Positions 22,477 through 34,935 of a stretch of DNA of 64,000 nt are shown here, in pieces; position 1 is the first letter of the stretch, and every line of letters starts with the position of its first letter. Both the position numbers and the translations under genes were made by a program. Origin of the DNA: Whalleya microplaca. Taxonomy: Eukaryota > Ascomycota > Sordariomycetes > Xylariales > Xylariaceae. The stretch lies in contig MU385727.1 of NCBI GenBank assembly GCA_022497155.1, positions 248,001 through 312,000 on the forward strand. Reading direction: 5' to 3'. The notes beneath the pieces were generated by a model. That model saw only the letters and a program-made list of their open reading frames with translations, searched no databases and was not told where the DNA came from.

Positions 22477-25434
22477 ATGCTCGCTCCTTCACTTGCACCC
22501 CTTCTCCTTACAGGCCTCACCCTCCCCCTCGCCACAGCCCAAGATCTCCCGACCTTCACGCCGTCATTCCCCTCGCCATGGGTCAGCGGCGGGCCGGGCG
22601 GGTGGGACGAGGCGCTGGCGCGCGCGCGCGACTTCGTGAGGAACCTGACGCTGACGGAGAAGGTCAACCTGACGACGGGCACGGGCAACCAGGCGGACCT
22701 GTGCACGGGGAACACGGGGTCGGTGCCGCGGATCGGGTTCCGGGGCTTGTGCTTGCAGGATGGGCCTGTGGGCGTGCGGTATAGTAAGTATATTTTTTTT
22801 GAGATGAGTGGATGGGTTGGGGTTGTTGGTGTTTGGGATAGGTGTAGGTAGGATAGAGGACAGGGGGTTCGGTGGTTAGGTATAGAGACATTCATGTTGG
22901 CTGATACGGTCCATACGTCTAGCCGATCTCAACTCCGTCTTCCCGGCCGGCATCAGCACCGCGGCCACATGGTCGCGGTCTCTGATGAGACGGCGGGGCG
23001 AGGCGATCGGTCAGGAGTTCAACGACAAGGGGGTAGGTGAGTGGACCCCTATACATTCAAACATACCCTCGATCCCCTAGAACTGAGATCGCGACGGTAG
23101 ATGTTCACCTCGGACCCGTGGTGGGGCCCCTCGGCCGCGACCCCGCCGGCGGTCGCAACTTCGAGGCCTTCGGCCCGGACCCGTATCTCAGCGGCGTGGC
23201 GGTCGCGGAGACGATCGAGGGCACGCAGAGCGCGGGTGTTGTGGCCAGTGTCAAGCATTATATCTTGAATGAGCAGGAGCACTTCCGGGGCGGCATTAGT
23301 ACTAATATTGATGATAAGACTATGCATGAGTTGTACCTCTGGTAAGTTATCCTGCGTTTCTGCATACTGTTGTTGAAGATTAGGTGGTGGAGGCTTGGAG
23401 GCGGTTGGTTGCTTGATCGATCGCCTTAGGTATTGACTGATGCGGGCGTGTACATAAAGGCCGTTTGCAGATGCCGTGCGCGCGGGCGTCGGGAGCGTCA
23501 TGTGCTCGTACAACCAGATCAACAATACTTTCGGCTGCGAGAACTCATATGTCCTGAACAAACTTCTGAAAAATGAACTTGGATTCCAGGGGTTCGGTGA
23601 GCCGTAGACCTTGGTCCTGTTTCAGATAGCGGGTGGCTAATCCCGTTAGTGATATCCGATTGGGGGGCTCAGCATAGCGGTATCGACAGCGCGAACGCGG
23701 GCCTGGACATGACGATGCCCGGTGACGGACCCCCCGGAAACGCCTATGGATCGTACTGGGGTGGCGCTTTGACCGAGGCGGTGCTGAGTCTTGCGGTTCA
23801 ATCATGGAGGCTTGACGACATGATCATTCGTATCATGGCTGCTTTTTATAAGGTTGGGAGGGATCCCACTACGCAGATTGATATCAACTTTTCATCTTGG
23901 ACGACCGAGACGGAGGGGCCCCGGTATTGGGCGGCGAAGATGGGAAATACGACCGTGAACAAGCATGTTGATGTGCAAGGTGATCACGCCGAGTTGATTC
24001 GAGAGATGGGCGCGAAGTCGATTGTGTTGCTTAAGAATGTTGGCGGAGCACTCCCGCTAGTTAAACCTGAGAGCATCGCGGTTATTGGTGAAGACGCTCA
24101 GGATAATCCAGATGGTCCGAACGGATGTGTGGATAGGATCTGCAATAACGGCACCTTGGCTATGGGATGGGGATCTGCGACAGCAGAATACCCCTATCTT
24201 ATCGCTCCCGCTACTGCCCTCGAGCAGCAGGCGGAATTGGATGGGACTGCGTTCGTGAATATCAAGAATAACTTCGACCTCGAAACTGCTAGAACAGCAG
24301 CTAGTAGTGCATCGGTTGCACTTGTATTCGCGAATGCGGACGCCGGGGAAGGATACACTACGTTAGACGGCAACTTTGGTGATCGCAATAACTTGACCCT
24401 CTGGAAAGGTGGCGATGAACTGATCGAGGCTGTTTCTTCCGTTAATCCTAATACTGTCGTTGTTATTCACAGCGTTGGTCCAGTCTTAATTGACCATATC
24501 AAAACTAACCCCAATGTCACTGCAATTCTATGGGCGGGTCTCCCGGGCCAGGAGTCAGGAAGTTCATTGACAGACGTTTTGTATGGGAAGGTAAATCCTC
24601 AGGGCAGAACACCATTTACATGGGGCAAAACTGCCGACGACTGGGGCGTTCATATACTCTTCAACTCTACGAGTCCCCAGCCACAACAAGAATTCTCCGA
24701 GGGCGTATTCATAGACTATCGATACTTCGACCGGGAGGAAATCGAGCCCAGCTTCGAGTTTGGCTTCGGTCTTAGCTACACTAATTTCACGTACTCTGAC
24801 CTGACAGTCACTTCCCAGGATGCAGAACCTTACCAGCCTTCGAGCGGAGAGACGCCAGCAGCCCCTCTGTACGGTGGTTCGGATCAGGATCCAACTCATG
24901 CTCTGATGCCCGAGGGGTTCGAGAAGATACCCCGAATGATCTACCCCTGGATCAACAGCACAGATATTCCAGACGGCACAGGCTCGGTTCCCGATGGTGC
25001 TCACAACAGATCTGCGCAGCCTATCCTACCCGCAGGTGGTGCACCAGGCGGCAATCCTGGGTTGTACACCGTCCTCTATGTCGTTGGCATGGACATTACG
25101 AACAGCGGAGAGGTTGCCGGGACGGAGATTCCGCAGCTTGTAAGAAACGTAGATCCGTTCATGCCTATTGGGACTAACAATTGATCTATAGTATCTCTCG
25201 CACGGCGGTCCTACTGACCCGAAGGTCGTCCTGCGCGGCTTCGACGAGGTGAGCCTCGAGCCGGGCGAGACGAAAACGGTGACTTTCAATGTGACGTATC
25301 GCGACCTGAGTAATTGGGATGTTGATGCTCAGGACTGGCGCGTGACTGAATATCCGAAAACTGTGTTCGTCGGAGCAAGTTCAAGGGATTTGAGACTACA
25401 AAAAGAGTGGACACTTCCAAGGTTGCGGGTTTAG
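22477..25434 (+). CDS. secreted GH3 beta-glucosidase
   Basis: Six exons: 22477-22783, 22923-23036, 23101-23341, 23460-23596, 23650-25139 and 25192-25434; all phases agree and give 843 aa. The start is chosen because it opens with a signal peptide ([21 protein letters not shown]). GH3 landmarks follow in order: [45 protein letters not shown], the nucleophile segment [11 protein letters not shown] (Asp270), and [22 protein letters not shown], whose Glu500 lies where the acid/base sits in Aspergillus enzymes. [11 protein letters not shown] and a C-terminal fibronectin-III-like domain ([24 protein letters not shown]) complete the family architecture. The enzyme should hydrolyse cellobiose and other beta-glucosides outside the cell during plant-biomass use. 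The third intron must end at 23459, since only this restores the conserved [13 protein letters not shown]. Confidence 0.95.
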
Positions 25435-26086
25435 GTTCTTGTCAGTTGGACGGTAGCGTATACTAGCTTCTGGTGGTTGAGCTAAGAGGCGATGGTCCTC
25501 CTATTAGGGGAATTTATATTACCTTGAACTTCGTATATACGACTTTACCACTATGCTGAACTTGATTTATTTCTGGTTTTCTATAGGAGGGGGAAAAGCG
25601 CTATCTTGCACGCAATAGTCACGTATGCTACCTGCTACAGATATGCGTAGATAATCTCTGTCCATCAGTTTTCAGAATCATATGATTAAAACTGAATAGA
25701 TAAGCGAATGGAGTTCCGGCCAAGAAATAAAGCTAAACATACATCACACCTAGAAATCTTTTTTCTTTTCTTTTCGGTATGTTGGCAACAATGAACGCAG
25801 GCCCCTTTATTAGCCCCCTCAATCAGAACAACTAAGCCAAATAAACCATAGTTCTCACTCTTTATTCCCGGGTCAGCGTGGTGAACATGAATAAGACCGG
25901 CAAGAGATAATCTCGAGTCGGAAAATACGAGATTAGGGTAACCTTCTTAACATGAGGGTGGCGAAGCACATGGGCATAATCTCTGCACATTTCGATTTGG
26001 TCTTCTAGGAGGTAATTGCCCTCCTTCAGCTCATTCCAGCCTGTTCTATCCTTTCTGCTGTTATATGTTAGCTAATATGTCAAAGC
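25435..26086. other. intergenic region
   Basis: About 650 bp between the GH3 terminator and the 3' end of the minus-strand unknown gene. No feature was recognised. Confidence 0.5.
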
Positions 26087-26708
26087 TCAACTTGCGTTTT
26101 GTGCTCTAAGCTTGGAGAAGGAAACATAAGTCATAAGGTAAAACGTCGTCAGAGGTAGTTTCTACATACTACACCAAAGTCAGTCGTCGTGTTCACAATA
26201 GTAATTTCGTGAAAAGAGGTGTACTTTGAAATGGAATGGCTGTGCAAGAAGGTGATGTACGTACCATGGTGACCTCGTTCAATCTCTTCTCATATATTGA
26301 CTTCCCTTTAGCTACAAATGCCCGCACGATGCTGGTTTTGACGTCGTCTTCTTTAATATCGGCCATGCCAATTGTGGTCAAGTGTCTCAAGTCGCCGCCC
26401 GCTTTCCTGTAGTTGGCAATTACCATATCTCGGTACTCCATTCCCACCGCCTCCATGTGCCTGTGGTTGATCAAGCTGGTGAAATAGCCTTCAAGGGCGC
26501 CGCAGACTGAGTATCGAACAAATTCGGCCGACAATGTGGAATAGGGGCTGGATATACTATAGTGTAGCCATTGGGGTTCCTCAGGATCTGTGGCCCCCAT
26601 GTAGTACAGAAGCAAGTCCATGAAGTCCGGCATTTCATCCGGGGATCTTTCGAAGTGGAAGGCTTCGATTTCCTGTCTGTATCCTCGTCGTGATGGTATG
26701 TATGGCAT
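26087..26708 (-). CDS. unknown protein of about 172 aa
   Basis: Exon 1 is 26708-26265 (MPYIPSRRGYRQEIEAFHFE...). A strong donor (ATG|gtacgt) and an acceptor at 26162 (gtatgtag) would join it in phase 0 to exon 2 (26161-26087), which ends KLRAQNAS. Unspliced, the frame stops at 26193 with a different tail. The protein has no signal peptide or membrane segment. It is mixed helical, with aromatic-rich patches (DLLLYYMGATDPEEPQWLHY). I recognise no family. Coding bias and the clean splice pair support a real gene, but it stands isolated in gene-poor DNA. Confidence 0.5.
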
Positions 26709-28928
26709 TGTTATTCAAGGCTGTGCTCATCGACCCGTGTTTAGTCGGTAATCTATGTGAGATACTTATGTCAAGATAGTTTTGACGGCTTAGGATATTA
26801 GTGTTACCAGTCGTGATGGTAATTGAGTTAGACAATTAGCTGAAATTTCCTATGCTGAATACTTTGTGTAGATACGAAAACAAGACTTGGCCGGAAAAGC
26901 CATTTTATAGTCGAGTCGCAGTTGGTCATATCGCAAATCTTTCATTGTATTGTGACAGATCCCTGAGCACCACATATGCGTTTGACACTGTTAAGTGACT
27001 GGAGTCATATTCATAGGTAGGTAGGTTAGTCAAGTTTGTAGTCTAATAGCGCTGACCTCATCAGCTTGTATACTGTTACACGACCTACCCAACATCCTTG
27101 AGTCTAGGTTCTTTTTCTCCGAGTATTGTAATATCACACAAATTGACCATACAGTTGGAGTACGAATGTAACAGAGAGGTGTTCGAACAAAGAACTAGTT
27201 CACTCTAAATATCTACACACTATCCTCAGATTAGAGTTGTCTCTTCAATACATTCCACTTCACTTGAAATCTTTCTCATACCTAGATACAAGCCCTGTGG
27301 TTTCATTGTCTGGCGAGGTTTTGAGAGGATCTGAATATGCGTATGACCACTTTAGATTTGTGGTTGTTGGTGTACTGTACGACGCTATATGACCACATCG
27401 ACTGACGCACCCTATACATGATTAACAAGGTCACTTAATCCCATGAAGTCTAGTGGACTCGATTGCCGAGGAGAACTTGAAACATCGAGAATTGCCTATT
27501 GTTGTGTTATCCGAAGGCTGAGGATAGTTATTGGAGGTTTGTTACCTATTGTTCGTACACTCGCTGGATATCATTATGTGTCATGGTGTTTCAACCCTCC
27601 TTTAGTATCACTCCGGAGATATAGTGAGTCAATCCGTTTACTGTATAGACAGTGATTTGCATCAGTTGACATCAATGGGGCTACACATTGTCTATTATTA
27701 AATTACCAAACTCATACAGTAGTTGTAATCACTATGAGGGTAAAATGTTGACTCACCATGAAGCTGATGGAGTTTTATGTCACAAGGGGATTAGAGCTAA
27801 GACGTGCTGGAAGCTATATGAGATGCAGGAATGCTGCAGGAACACGTATATTCGATACTATTGGATGTTATCTAATACTGTTAAAATATATATCTAGCTG
27901 ACAAAATGTATGGCAACCTAACGACGGCTACGTCGGCCACAGGCAAGATACGTACCCGGCATACATGCTATTGCAGAAAAGTCTATAAAAGGACCTATCG
28001 CCTCCCATTAGATTTAGAACAGCAAGCACCCTCAGAGGCCCTAGAAAAATTATTAGTTGATTGGTTTATTCCAAGCCCTACACAAGCCCTTGTTACATTT
28101 TAGGCGAATGTAGTAGGTAGTCACGTCACTTTCAATATCGCAAGTAGGTATAAAGGAATCACATAGCTTGGAAGATTTCACTAGGTGCGAAATGGGGCTG
28201 GGTTTTTTTTTGTTTGGTATTGACACCCGGTGGTGTCCAGCAGCATTCTATATTATATTATATTAAGCGATATAACTTTTCAAATAAAACCACTATAACT
28301 ACAGCGGCTAGGTACTAATTACGGAGTTCCTTATCATTATGGAGAACATGCCAACTGATCTACTAAACCACCAGTGGCTATAGCAGTCACTATCTTCTAT
28401 ACACCTTATGATTACAAAAGGCTGACTTCACTATACTTTGAGGAATACAGGTTATATCATAGGTAGTGTCATAGGTAATGGAAGAGAAGTTGCCGACTTC
28501 GACTTACCCCTTTTCATATTGAAGAGATACGTTCAAGCTAAACAGGTATCTAGGTGACTGTAATAGACGAATTCACTGAATAGCCCGCGTACAAACATAT
28601 TAAAGTATTCGATACTTGACAATGAAAAGAACTCATAGGTCGGCGAATCCTTCGAAGTACGAAAGGTGACGAGATATCTTAGCTGTATGAACTACATGTA
28701 CTGACGGTGGCTTCACATCGGTACGTGTACGGCTTACCTAAGGTATGTGCATGTATGTACCTAAGTACCGTAGGCCACCCAAGTTCGGAAGAGACCTGAT
28801 CCAGTCCGGCGGGGCACCGAGGTCCACTCCTGTCGCACAAGCTCAGTTAGGTAAGCAAAGTTGGAGGGGCAGAGGGGTGGTGGGGCGGTGAGGGGTGGCA
28901 ATAAATGGTGGGATGAATTTATGGGATG
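26709..28928. other. gene-poor intergenic region
   Basis: About 2.2 kb with no supported gene. Short frames at 27443-28103 overlap repeat sequence and are not credited. It contains the LTR-like relic at 27982-28097. The GC-richer stretch at 28790-28900 begins the upstream region of the IleRS gene. Confidence 0.55.
27982..28097 (-). repeat. LTR-like relic A (copy 1)
   Basis: It aligns with 38463-38590. Shared words are tataaaagacct/tataaaaggacct, tcgcc, ttagaac, the 20-base word caccctcagaggccctagar, tattccargccct and cagcccttgt/aagcccttgt. Read on the minus strand both copies start TGTRACAAGGGCT, which suits the 5' end of an LTR. No internal retrotransposon sequence adjoins either copy. Confidence 0.6.
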
Positions 28929-29003
28929 TGACTCTTAACTCTCTGTGACTCTTAACTCTCTGTGACTCTTAACTCTCTGTGACTCTTAACTCTCTGTGAC
29001 TCA
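28929..29003 (+). promoter_or_regulatory. tandem array of five TGACTC (Gcn4/CPC-1-type) motifs upstream of IleRS
   Basis: The 17-bp unit TGACTCTTAACTCTCTG is repeated four times without change (28929-28996) and is followed by a fifth core that is a full TGACTCA (28997-29003). The array ends 101 bp before the IleRS start codon. TGACTCA is the core site of the bZIP activator Gcn4 (CPC-1 in filamentous fungi), which induces amino-acid biosynthesis and aminoacyl-tRNA synthetase genes on amino-acid starvation. The match of motif and target gene makes a regulatory role likely, but binding is inferred. Confidence 0.7.
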
Positions 29004-29104
29004 ATCCAACTCCAGATTGCTGATGTCCTCACAGTAGTTGCGCCAGACGCTCTTTCAGGCTACCTACTCGGCCTCCCGGCACTTCGCACAGAAATCCACA
29101 CAAG

Positions 29105-32100
29105 ATGAGTATCTCTTTTCCTCGGACCGAGGAGGAGGTCCTCCAATACTGGCGGGAGATCGATGCCTTCCAGACTCAACTGCGCCTGACTGAAGGAAAG
29201 CCTCACTTTACTTTCTACGATGGCCCGCCATTCGGTGCGTTATTCCCTGCTCATGACCTTGATGAAGAAAAAAGAGATGGAATGCTAACGAGTACTACTT
29301 CCTCTAGCAACTGGTAAATTCTAATCACATGTTGTATCATCGAGAGATTGCGCTCTGACAACGATTACTAAGGTCTCCCTCATTATGGACATCTTCTCGC
29401 CTCGACCATCAAGGACATTATACCCAGATACTGGGCCATGCGCGGCTATTCGGTAGCTAGACGGTTCGGATGGGATACCCACGGTGTATGGAGTACCATT
29501 ACCTAACCAACGTTTCTGCCATTGGATGCTGACACAACCTAATGAAGCTCCCCATAGAATTCGAGATGGAGAAGGATCTGGGTTTCTCTGGCCGCGACGC
29601 CGTCAATAAGATTGGAATCGAAGCCTACAACGCCGAATGCAGAGCCATTGTCATGAAATTCGCCGGAGAATGGAGAACTACAGTCGAACGACTCGGCCGA
29701 TGGATCGACTTTGACAATGATTACAAGGTATGTTACGAGCACCAGTTGCCCTCTACCAACGCAACTGATTTTCGGAATAGACTATGGATACAACCTTTAT
29801 GGAGTCTTGTTGGTGGGTATTCAAGGAACTCTTCGACGGCAACCACGTCTACCGTGCCTATCAAATAATGCCATTTTCGACCGCTCTATCCACCCCCTTA
29901 AGTCAGATGGAGGCCAAGCAGAACGAGAAATCTACCCAGGATCCTGCCGTTGTCGTAGCTTTGACTCTCAAGACGGGGGGACTGGAAAATACGTCGGTGC
30001 TCATCTACACGACTACACCATGGACTTTGCCGTCGAACTTATTCGTGGCAGTACACCCCGAGTTCGAGGTTTGTAACTAAGGCAATGATTTATGATGAAA
30101 GTTGCTAACTTCTGTCAGTACTTGGTTATTCTGGACGAGAACAGTGGAAAGCAGTATATTCTCTTAGAGTGTGGTCTGTCTTTGCTCTACAAGAACCCGA
30201 AGAAAGCTAAATGTGCGTCTAAACCAACCCCCTCTTGTTACTGATTCTTAACCAACAATTCAATCTATACATACTGGTATGCTAACTTATGGCTATGTGG
30301 TAGACAAGATCATCAAGAAGATAAAGGGGCAGGAGATGATTGGCTGGAAATACGAACCCCTTTTCCCTTATTTTGCAGAACAATTTTCCGACTGCTTTCT
30401 GGTATATGGCGCGGACTACGTAGAAGCTGGCGAGGGAACGGGGCTTGTGCACCAGGCTCCAGCGTTCGGTCAGGAAGATTACGATGCAGCTCTCGCTGCA
30501 GGCTATATCACTCCTACCCGGTTACCACCGTGTCCAGTTGACGAGAAAGGTGCGTGTCCTGACAGTGCATTTGAGATGATGTTTATTTCGCTTTACGGCG
30601 GATACACACCCCTTTTCATTCTTTGAAAGTCGCTTACTCGAGTATTCAATCAGGATGTTTCACCTCTGAGGTCCCAGACTATGTTGGACAGCATGTTAAG
30701 GTTGCAGATAAAGCAATTCTAAAGGACCTTAGACCCACTGGAAAGCTGTTGGTTGAGAGTACTATTACGCACACGGACAAGTTCTGCTGGAGGTCTGATA
30801 CACAGCTCATCAGAAAGGCCGTCTCCTCTTGGTTCATTCGAGTCAAAGATTCCATTCCCGAAATACTTGAGAACCTGAAGTCTACTACTTGGGTGCCAGA
30901 AGTGGTCAAGGAAAAGCGCTTCACCAACTGGGTGGCAAATGCCCATGACTGGAATGTTTCTCGAAATCGTTACTGGGGAAGTTAGTATATATGTCCTTAC
31001 AACCATGAAGGCAATGCTTTTGAAAAGCCGGCTGACAATTCCAACAGCTCCTATCCCGTTGTGGGTTAGTGAAGACTACGAAGAGGTTGTCTGTGTCGGA
31101 AGCATTGCCGAGCTCAAGGAATTGAGCGGCTTCGATGGTCCCTTGGAGGATCTCCACCGGGATAAGATTGACTCCCTTACGATTCCATCAAGACAAGGAA
31201 AGGGTACTCTTCACCGTATAGAGGAGATATTCGACTGCTGGTACGCACGGGACTATCCCGCTGATCCTTCCGTAAAATGAATTAACAAGCGACTAGGTTT
31301 GAATCCGGTGCAATGCCTTACGCATCTAACCACTTTCCCTTCCGGAAGGATCAAGAGCTGTCCACAATTTTCCCGGCTGATTTCATCGCCGAAGGTCTGG
31401 ATCAGACTCGCGGTAAGTGACTCCTAGTAGCTATTTGAGAGAAATTTGGCTACTAACGCGGGTGCTTGTCTAGGATGGTTTTATACCCTTACTGTCTTGG
31501 GGAATAAGCTGCACCATACATCTCCTTTCAAGAACTGTATCGTTAATGGTATTGTGCTGGCTGAAGACGGGAAGAAGATGTCGAAGCGACTGAAGAATTA
31601 CCCGGACCCCAGCCTCATTCTTCAGCAATATGGTGCCGATGCACTGCGTCTGTATCTCATTAACTCGCCTGTCGTTAGGGCTGAACCATTACGATTTAAG
31701 GAATCTGGTGTTAAGGAAATGACGGCTCGGGTTCTTCTCGCGCTCTGGAATAGTTATCGATTTTTCTCCGAGCAAGCTATACTCTACGAAAAGACCACTA
31801 GCCAGAAGTTTGTCGCCAATCTAGCACTTGTTACTGAAAACGGGCAATTGACCAACGTCATGGACCGGTGGATACTTGCTGATTGCCAGAGTCTGCTGAG
31901 ATTTGTTGAGCAGGAAATGACGGGTGAGACTGATCTATGATAAGTCTGCGACATAAGCAAGAGCTAACGTCTGCAAACAGGATACCGATTGTACACTGTG
32001 GTGCCACGACTTTTGCACACCATCGATAATCTCACTAACTGGTATATCCGATTCAACCGTCGGAGATTAAAGGGTACTGCTGGTCTAGGACTCGAGGACA

Positions 32101-33119
32101 CCGTTGCTGCGTTGAACACTTTATTCGAGGTCCTCTTCATCCTGGTTCGGGCCCTGGCTCCTTTCACACCGTTCATCACGGAGCATATTTACAAACTTCT
32201 TAAGCCTTCTATGAGCAGTCAAACTCTAGACCAGCTCCAAGACTCGAGAAGCGTGCACTTCCTTCAATACCCCACCGTCCAGGAAGCTCTGTTTGACGAA
32301 GTGATCGAGAGAAAGGTTTCTATTATGCAGCAAGTTATCCAATTAGGAAGAACAGCTCGAGAGCGGTGCAATATATCGCTCAAGAATCCTCTGCTCTCGC
32401 TCGTAGTAATCGCCGACTCACAGATTCTTGCGGATGTCGAGTCATTAAGCACTTACGTCAAAGAGGAACTGAACATCCGGAATCTAATCCTGACTAGAGA
32501 CGAAGACAAATATGGTATCCGGCTTCAAGCCAAGGTGGACTGGCCTACGTTAGGGAAGAAACTAAAGAAGGACGTCCAGATTGTGCGAAAAGCACTCCCA
32601 GACCTGACGCAGACACAGCTTAGAGATTTCTTGGCTGAGAAGAAGATAACCATCAGCGGTATCCAGCTCGAGGAGAACGACCTTACCATTGTTAGAACTC
32701 TAGGGACATCGGATGACGCTGCGGCACCAGCCGACGGACAGCCTGCCTGGGAAGCATCATATGCCGAGAACATGATCGTGCTGCTAGACTCCACGCCACA
32801 CCCGGAACTGGCGGAGGAGGGCCTGGCTCGGGAGATTGTCAACAGGGTCCAGAGACTGCGCAAGAAGGCCGGCTTATTGGCGCTGGACGAGGTCCGCATG
32901 CAGTATTACGTCGTGTCCAACCCGGACAAGACGGATATCGCAGCCTTGGTAGCAGCCCAGGAATCCGTGTTTACCACAGCGTTGCGGGGAAGCCTGGAAG
33001 AGGTTGCGAAGACCCCGGGTGAAAATGGAGCCGAGGAGAAGAAGTCGGATCAGTTGATACTGGAGGAGGAGCAGGCCATTGGCGATCTGACGCTGATGCT
33101 GCGGCTTCTGAAGCTCTGA
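29105..33119 (+). CDS. cytosolic isoleucyl-tRNA synthetase
   Basis: Twelve exons: 29105-29234, 29308-29313, 29373-29485, 29548-29727, 29781-30068, 30119-30212, 30304-30549, 30654-30980, 31048-31240, 31297-31412, 31474-31923 and 31981-33119. All phases agree and give 1093 aa, the usual length of the eukaryotic cytosolic enzyme. It is a class I synthetase that charges tRNA-Ile with isoleucine. The HIGH signature is GLPHYGH (H49-H52) and the KMSKS signature is KMSKR (about 599-603). The CP1 editing domain lies between them ([34 protein letters not shown]), and the anticodon-binding region follows. Exon 2 is a 6-nt microexon (CAACTG) needed to restore PPFATGLPHYGH. The gene lies downstream of a TGACTC array, so amino-acid control is plausible. 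Confidence 0.97.
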
Positions 33120-34621
33120 GCGGTATGATGATGATGATGACATGTCTAGAGAGATGGATAAAAAGCGCTGCACACCGAGTAGATTTGCGGAGGACTGGGA
33201 AGCCTATGAATGGGTATGGATCTTCAGCTGCTGTACTGGGACTTCCTGCTTCGTCATCTAGATGTATTGAGAGTAGCATAGCAGACTAGATGGCTGGTCA
33301 GATTAGGTTTGACGCTCCATGTATCGCGGGTGTCGAAGCATCTGCCAGGCTCTGAGTCCCTTCTCGAGTGGACTCTTCCGCCGTATCCTCAATGACGACC
33401 TCAGATGATTTACAATGCCTTGTAGGGTGTCCTAGATTACGTGTGGTATTTGGTTGAGTGAAACTGAGGATATAAGCACTGTAGACAGGTTTTACAGACA
33501 ATACCTACAGAATCACAATCGGAAGGGACCAGCTCGTTTCTAATTACCATTGAAGCGCGTGCGTAGAGTAAACTCTAAGTTCATATACCTGGCTTCGGAG
33601 TGACCATAACCCAGGCTGTAGGTGGAGGAGCCAGTTTTTAGTCAGGGGTTGTAGACATCGTTCGCTCTGAACGGCTGTAGCTTGTGCTATCTAAGAATCG
33701 TTTGATTCCTGTTTTAGTGACGAGACAGAACTAGCCACATTACCTGGTGGTAGGATATATTGGCGCTATTGAGGGGTCATAGGGACATATGATACAAGAA
33801 TGGGAGTCTTGTAGGAATCAAGTGTTTTGTCAGTTTCACTAGTATCGATTGCTTAGCCTGTCCTCCTATATGCTCATTAGCAAATCCAAGATCGGAATCT
33901 TTCAGGAGATATAGTTGGCATGGAAGCTGGTGGTGTGAAAGTCGTTTGGTTGAAGTGGTTCACATGGTTATTGGTATAAAGGGGGTCGACGATACTAGGT
34001 TGTGGAGCAGCATATGGGACGACGTCATGTAATGGAAATATCAGAGCAGTCTTTTATTCCACCGTTTCAATATCCATTGAATTATGCTATTAAACAGACA
34101 GCTAAACCGTGACAGCTCTTTGATATCTAGTTAAATGTTGTAGATAGGAAGGTGTCAATGGATAGTGTTACAGAACGGGAATATCGTAGGTCAGATTGAG
34201 TACGTAATGGAGCAAAGCCTTATTTTGGAACAGCAAGAAAGTGACACATAAGGCTTTGAGTTCAGATGTGAGCCATACCAAGAGGCTGTCTAATCATAAA
34301 GCATTTCTTTATCGAGATAATTAGATATATGTCAAAGCGCCTACCTAATACGATATTGGGGGTTGATGTAGCAAGCACTTCACCCAGATCAACGTGACAA
34401 CCATCGGCGATTGTGAATCTCAATGTGAAAGCTATCGGCGATTATGAGTTATACGTGAAGAAATTGGCTTCTAATTTCACTTTCGCCGATCCATCAGGTA
34501 GGAACGAAGTATTTATGTAACGCACACCGCCTAACTCGTGCCTTAACCGTTTTCCTTGCACATTTGATTTGGAGTTTTCCCTTTTCCCTCATCATTATTT
34601 TTTTCTTAACCCCAAATACAA
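33120..34621. other. gene-poor intergenic region downstream of IleRS
   Basis: About 1.5 kb without a supported gene. A tiny imperfect inverted repeat is seen around 34402-34496: ccatcggcgattgtgaa near one end and ttcactttcgccgatcc near the other, with an internal repeat of atcggcgatt. It might be a degenerate miniature element. Confidence 0.45.
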
Positions 34622-34935
34622 TGGGAATCACCATTCCCTCCTTTTCCTCCAACCACATTTCTTCTACTATAGCAGGGTCCCTACTACCTACCTCTGGTGA
34701 CTCACGTCACCAGAGAAAACATCTCTAGGGTGGGAATTGTACCACAGAGATTCCCACTCTGTTGGGGCAAAAGCCCAACAACCCACGCGTGTGACAGCAC
34801 CGTGGCAGGCTGCAGGCGGTATTCCACAATACTGCCTGTGGGCCAGGCAATTAAGAAGAAGCATGCCTAGCCGTAGGCAGTATTCCACAATACTGCTTGC
34901 GGGCCTGGGAGTCGCCTGTGAGAAGACCCAACTTT
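34622..34935. repeat. chain of consecutive hairpins, including two paralogous 12-bp stems
   Basis: Stems in order: 34623-34628/34633-34638 (GGGAAT); 34692-34701/34706-34715 (CTCTGGTGAC with a tcac loop, perfect); 34730-34737/34750-34757 (GTGGGAAT, perfect); 34760-34766/34774-34780 (TGTTGGG, perfect); 34812-34823/34828-34839; and 34873-34884/34889-34900. The last two are copies 61 bp apart with the same ccac loop. Their stems differ at several positions, yet all 12 pairs stay Watson-Crick or G-U in each. Short frames across the region do not look like coding sequence. It could be a structured non-coding RNA or a mobile palindrome cluster. Confidence 0.65.

Noticed and set aside
27443..28103. 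Three short plus-strand frames
   Set aside because: The last overlaps LTR-like relic A; the others have no coding character or homology that I recognise.
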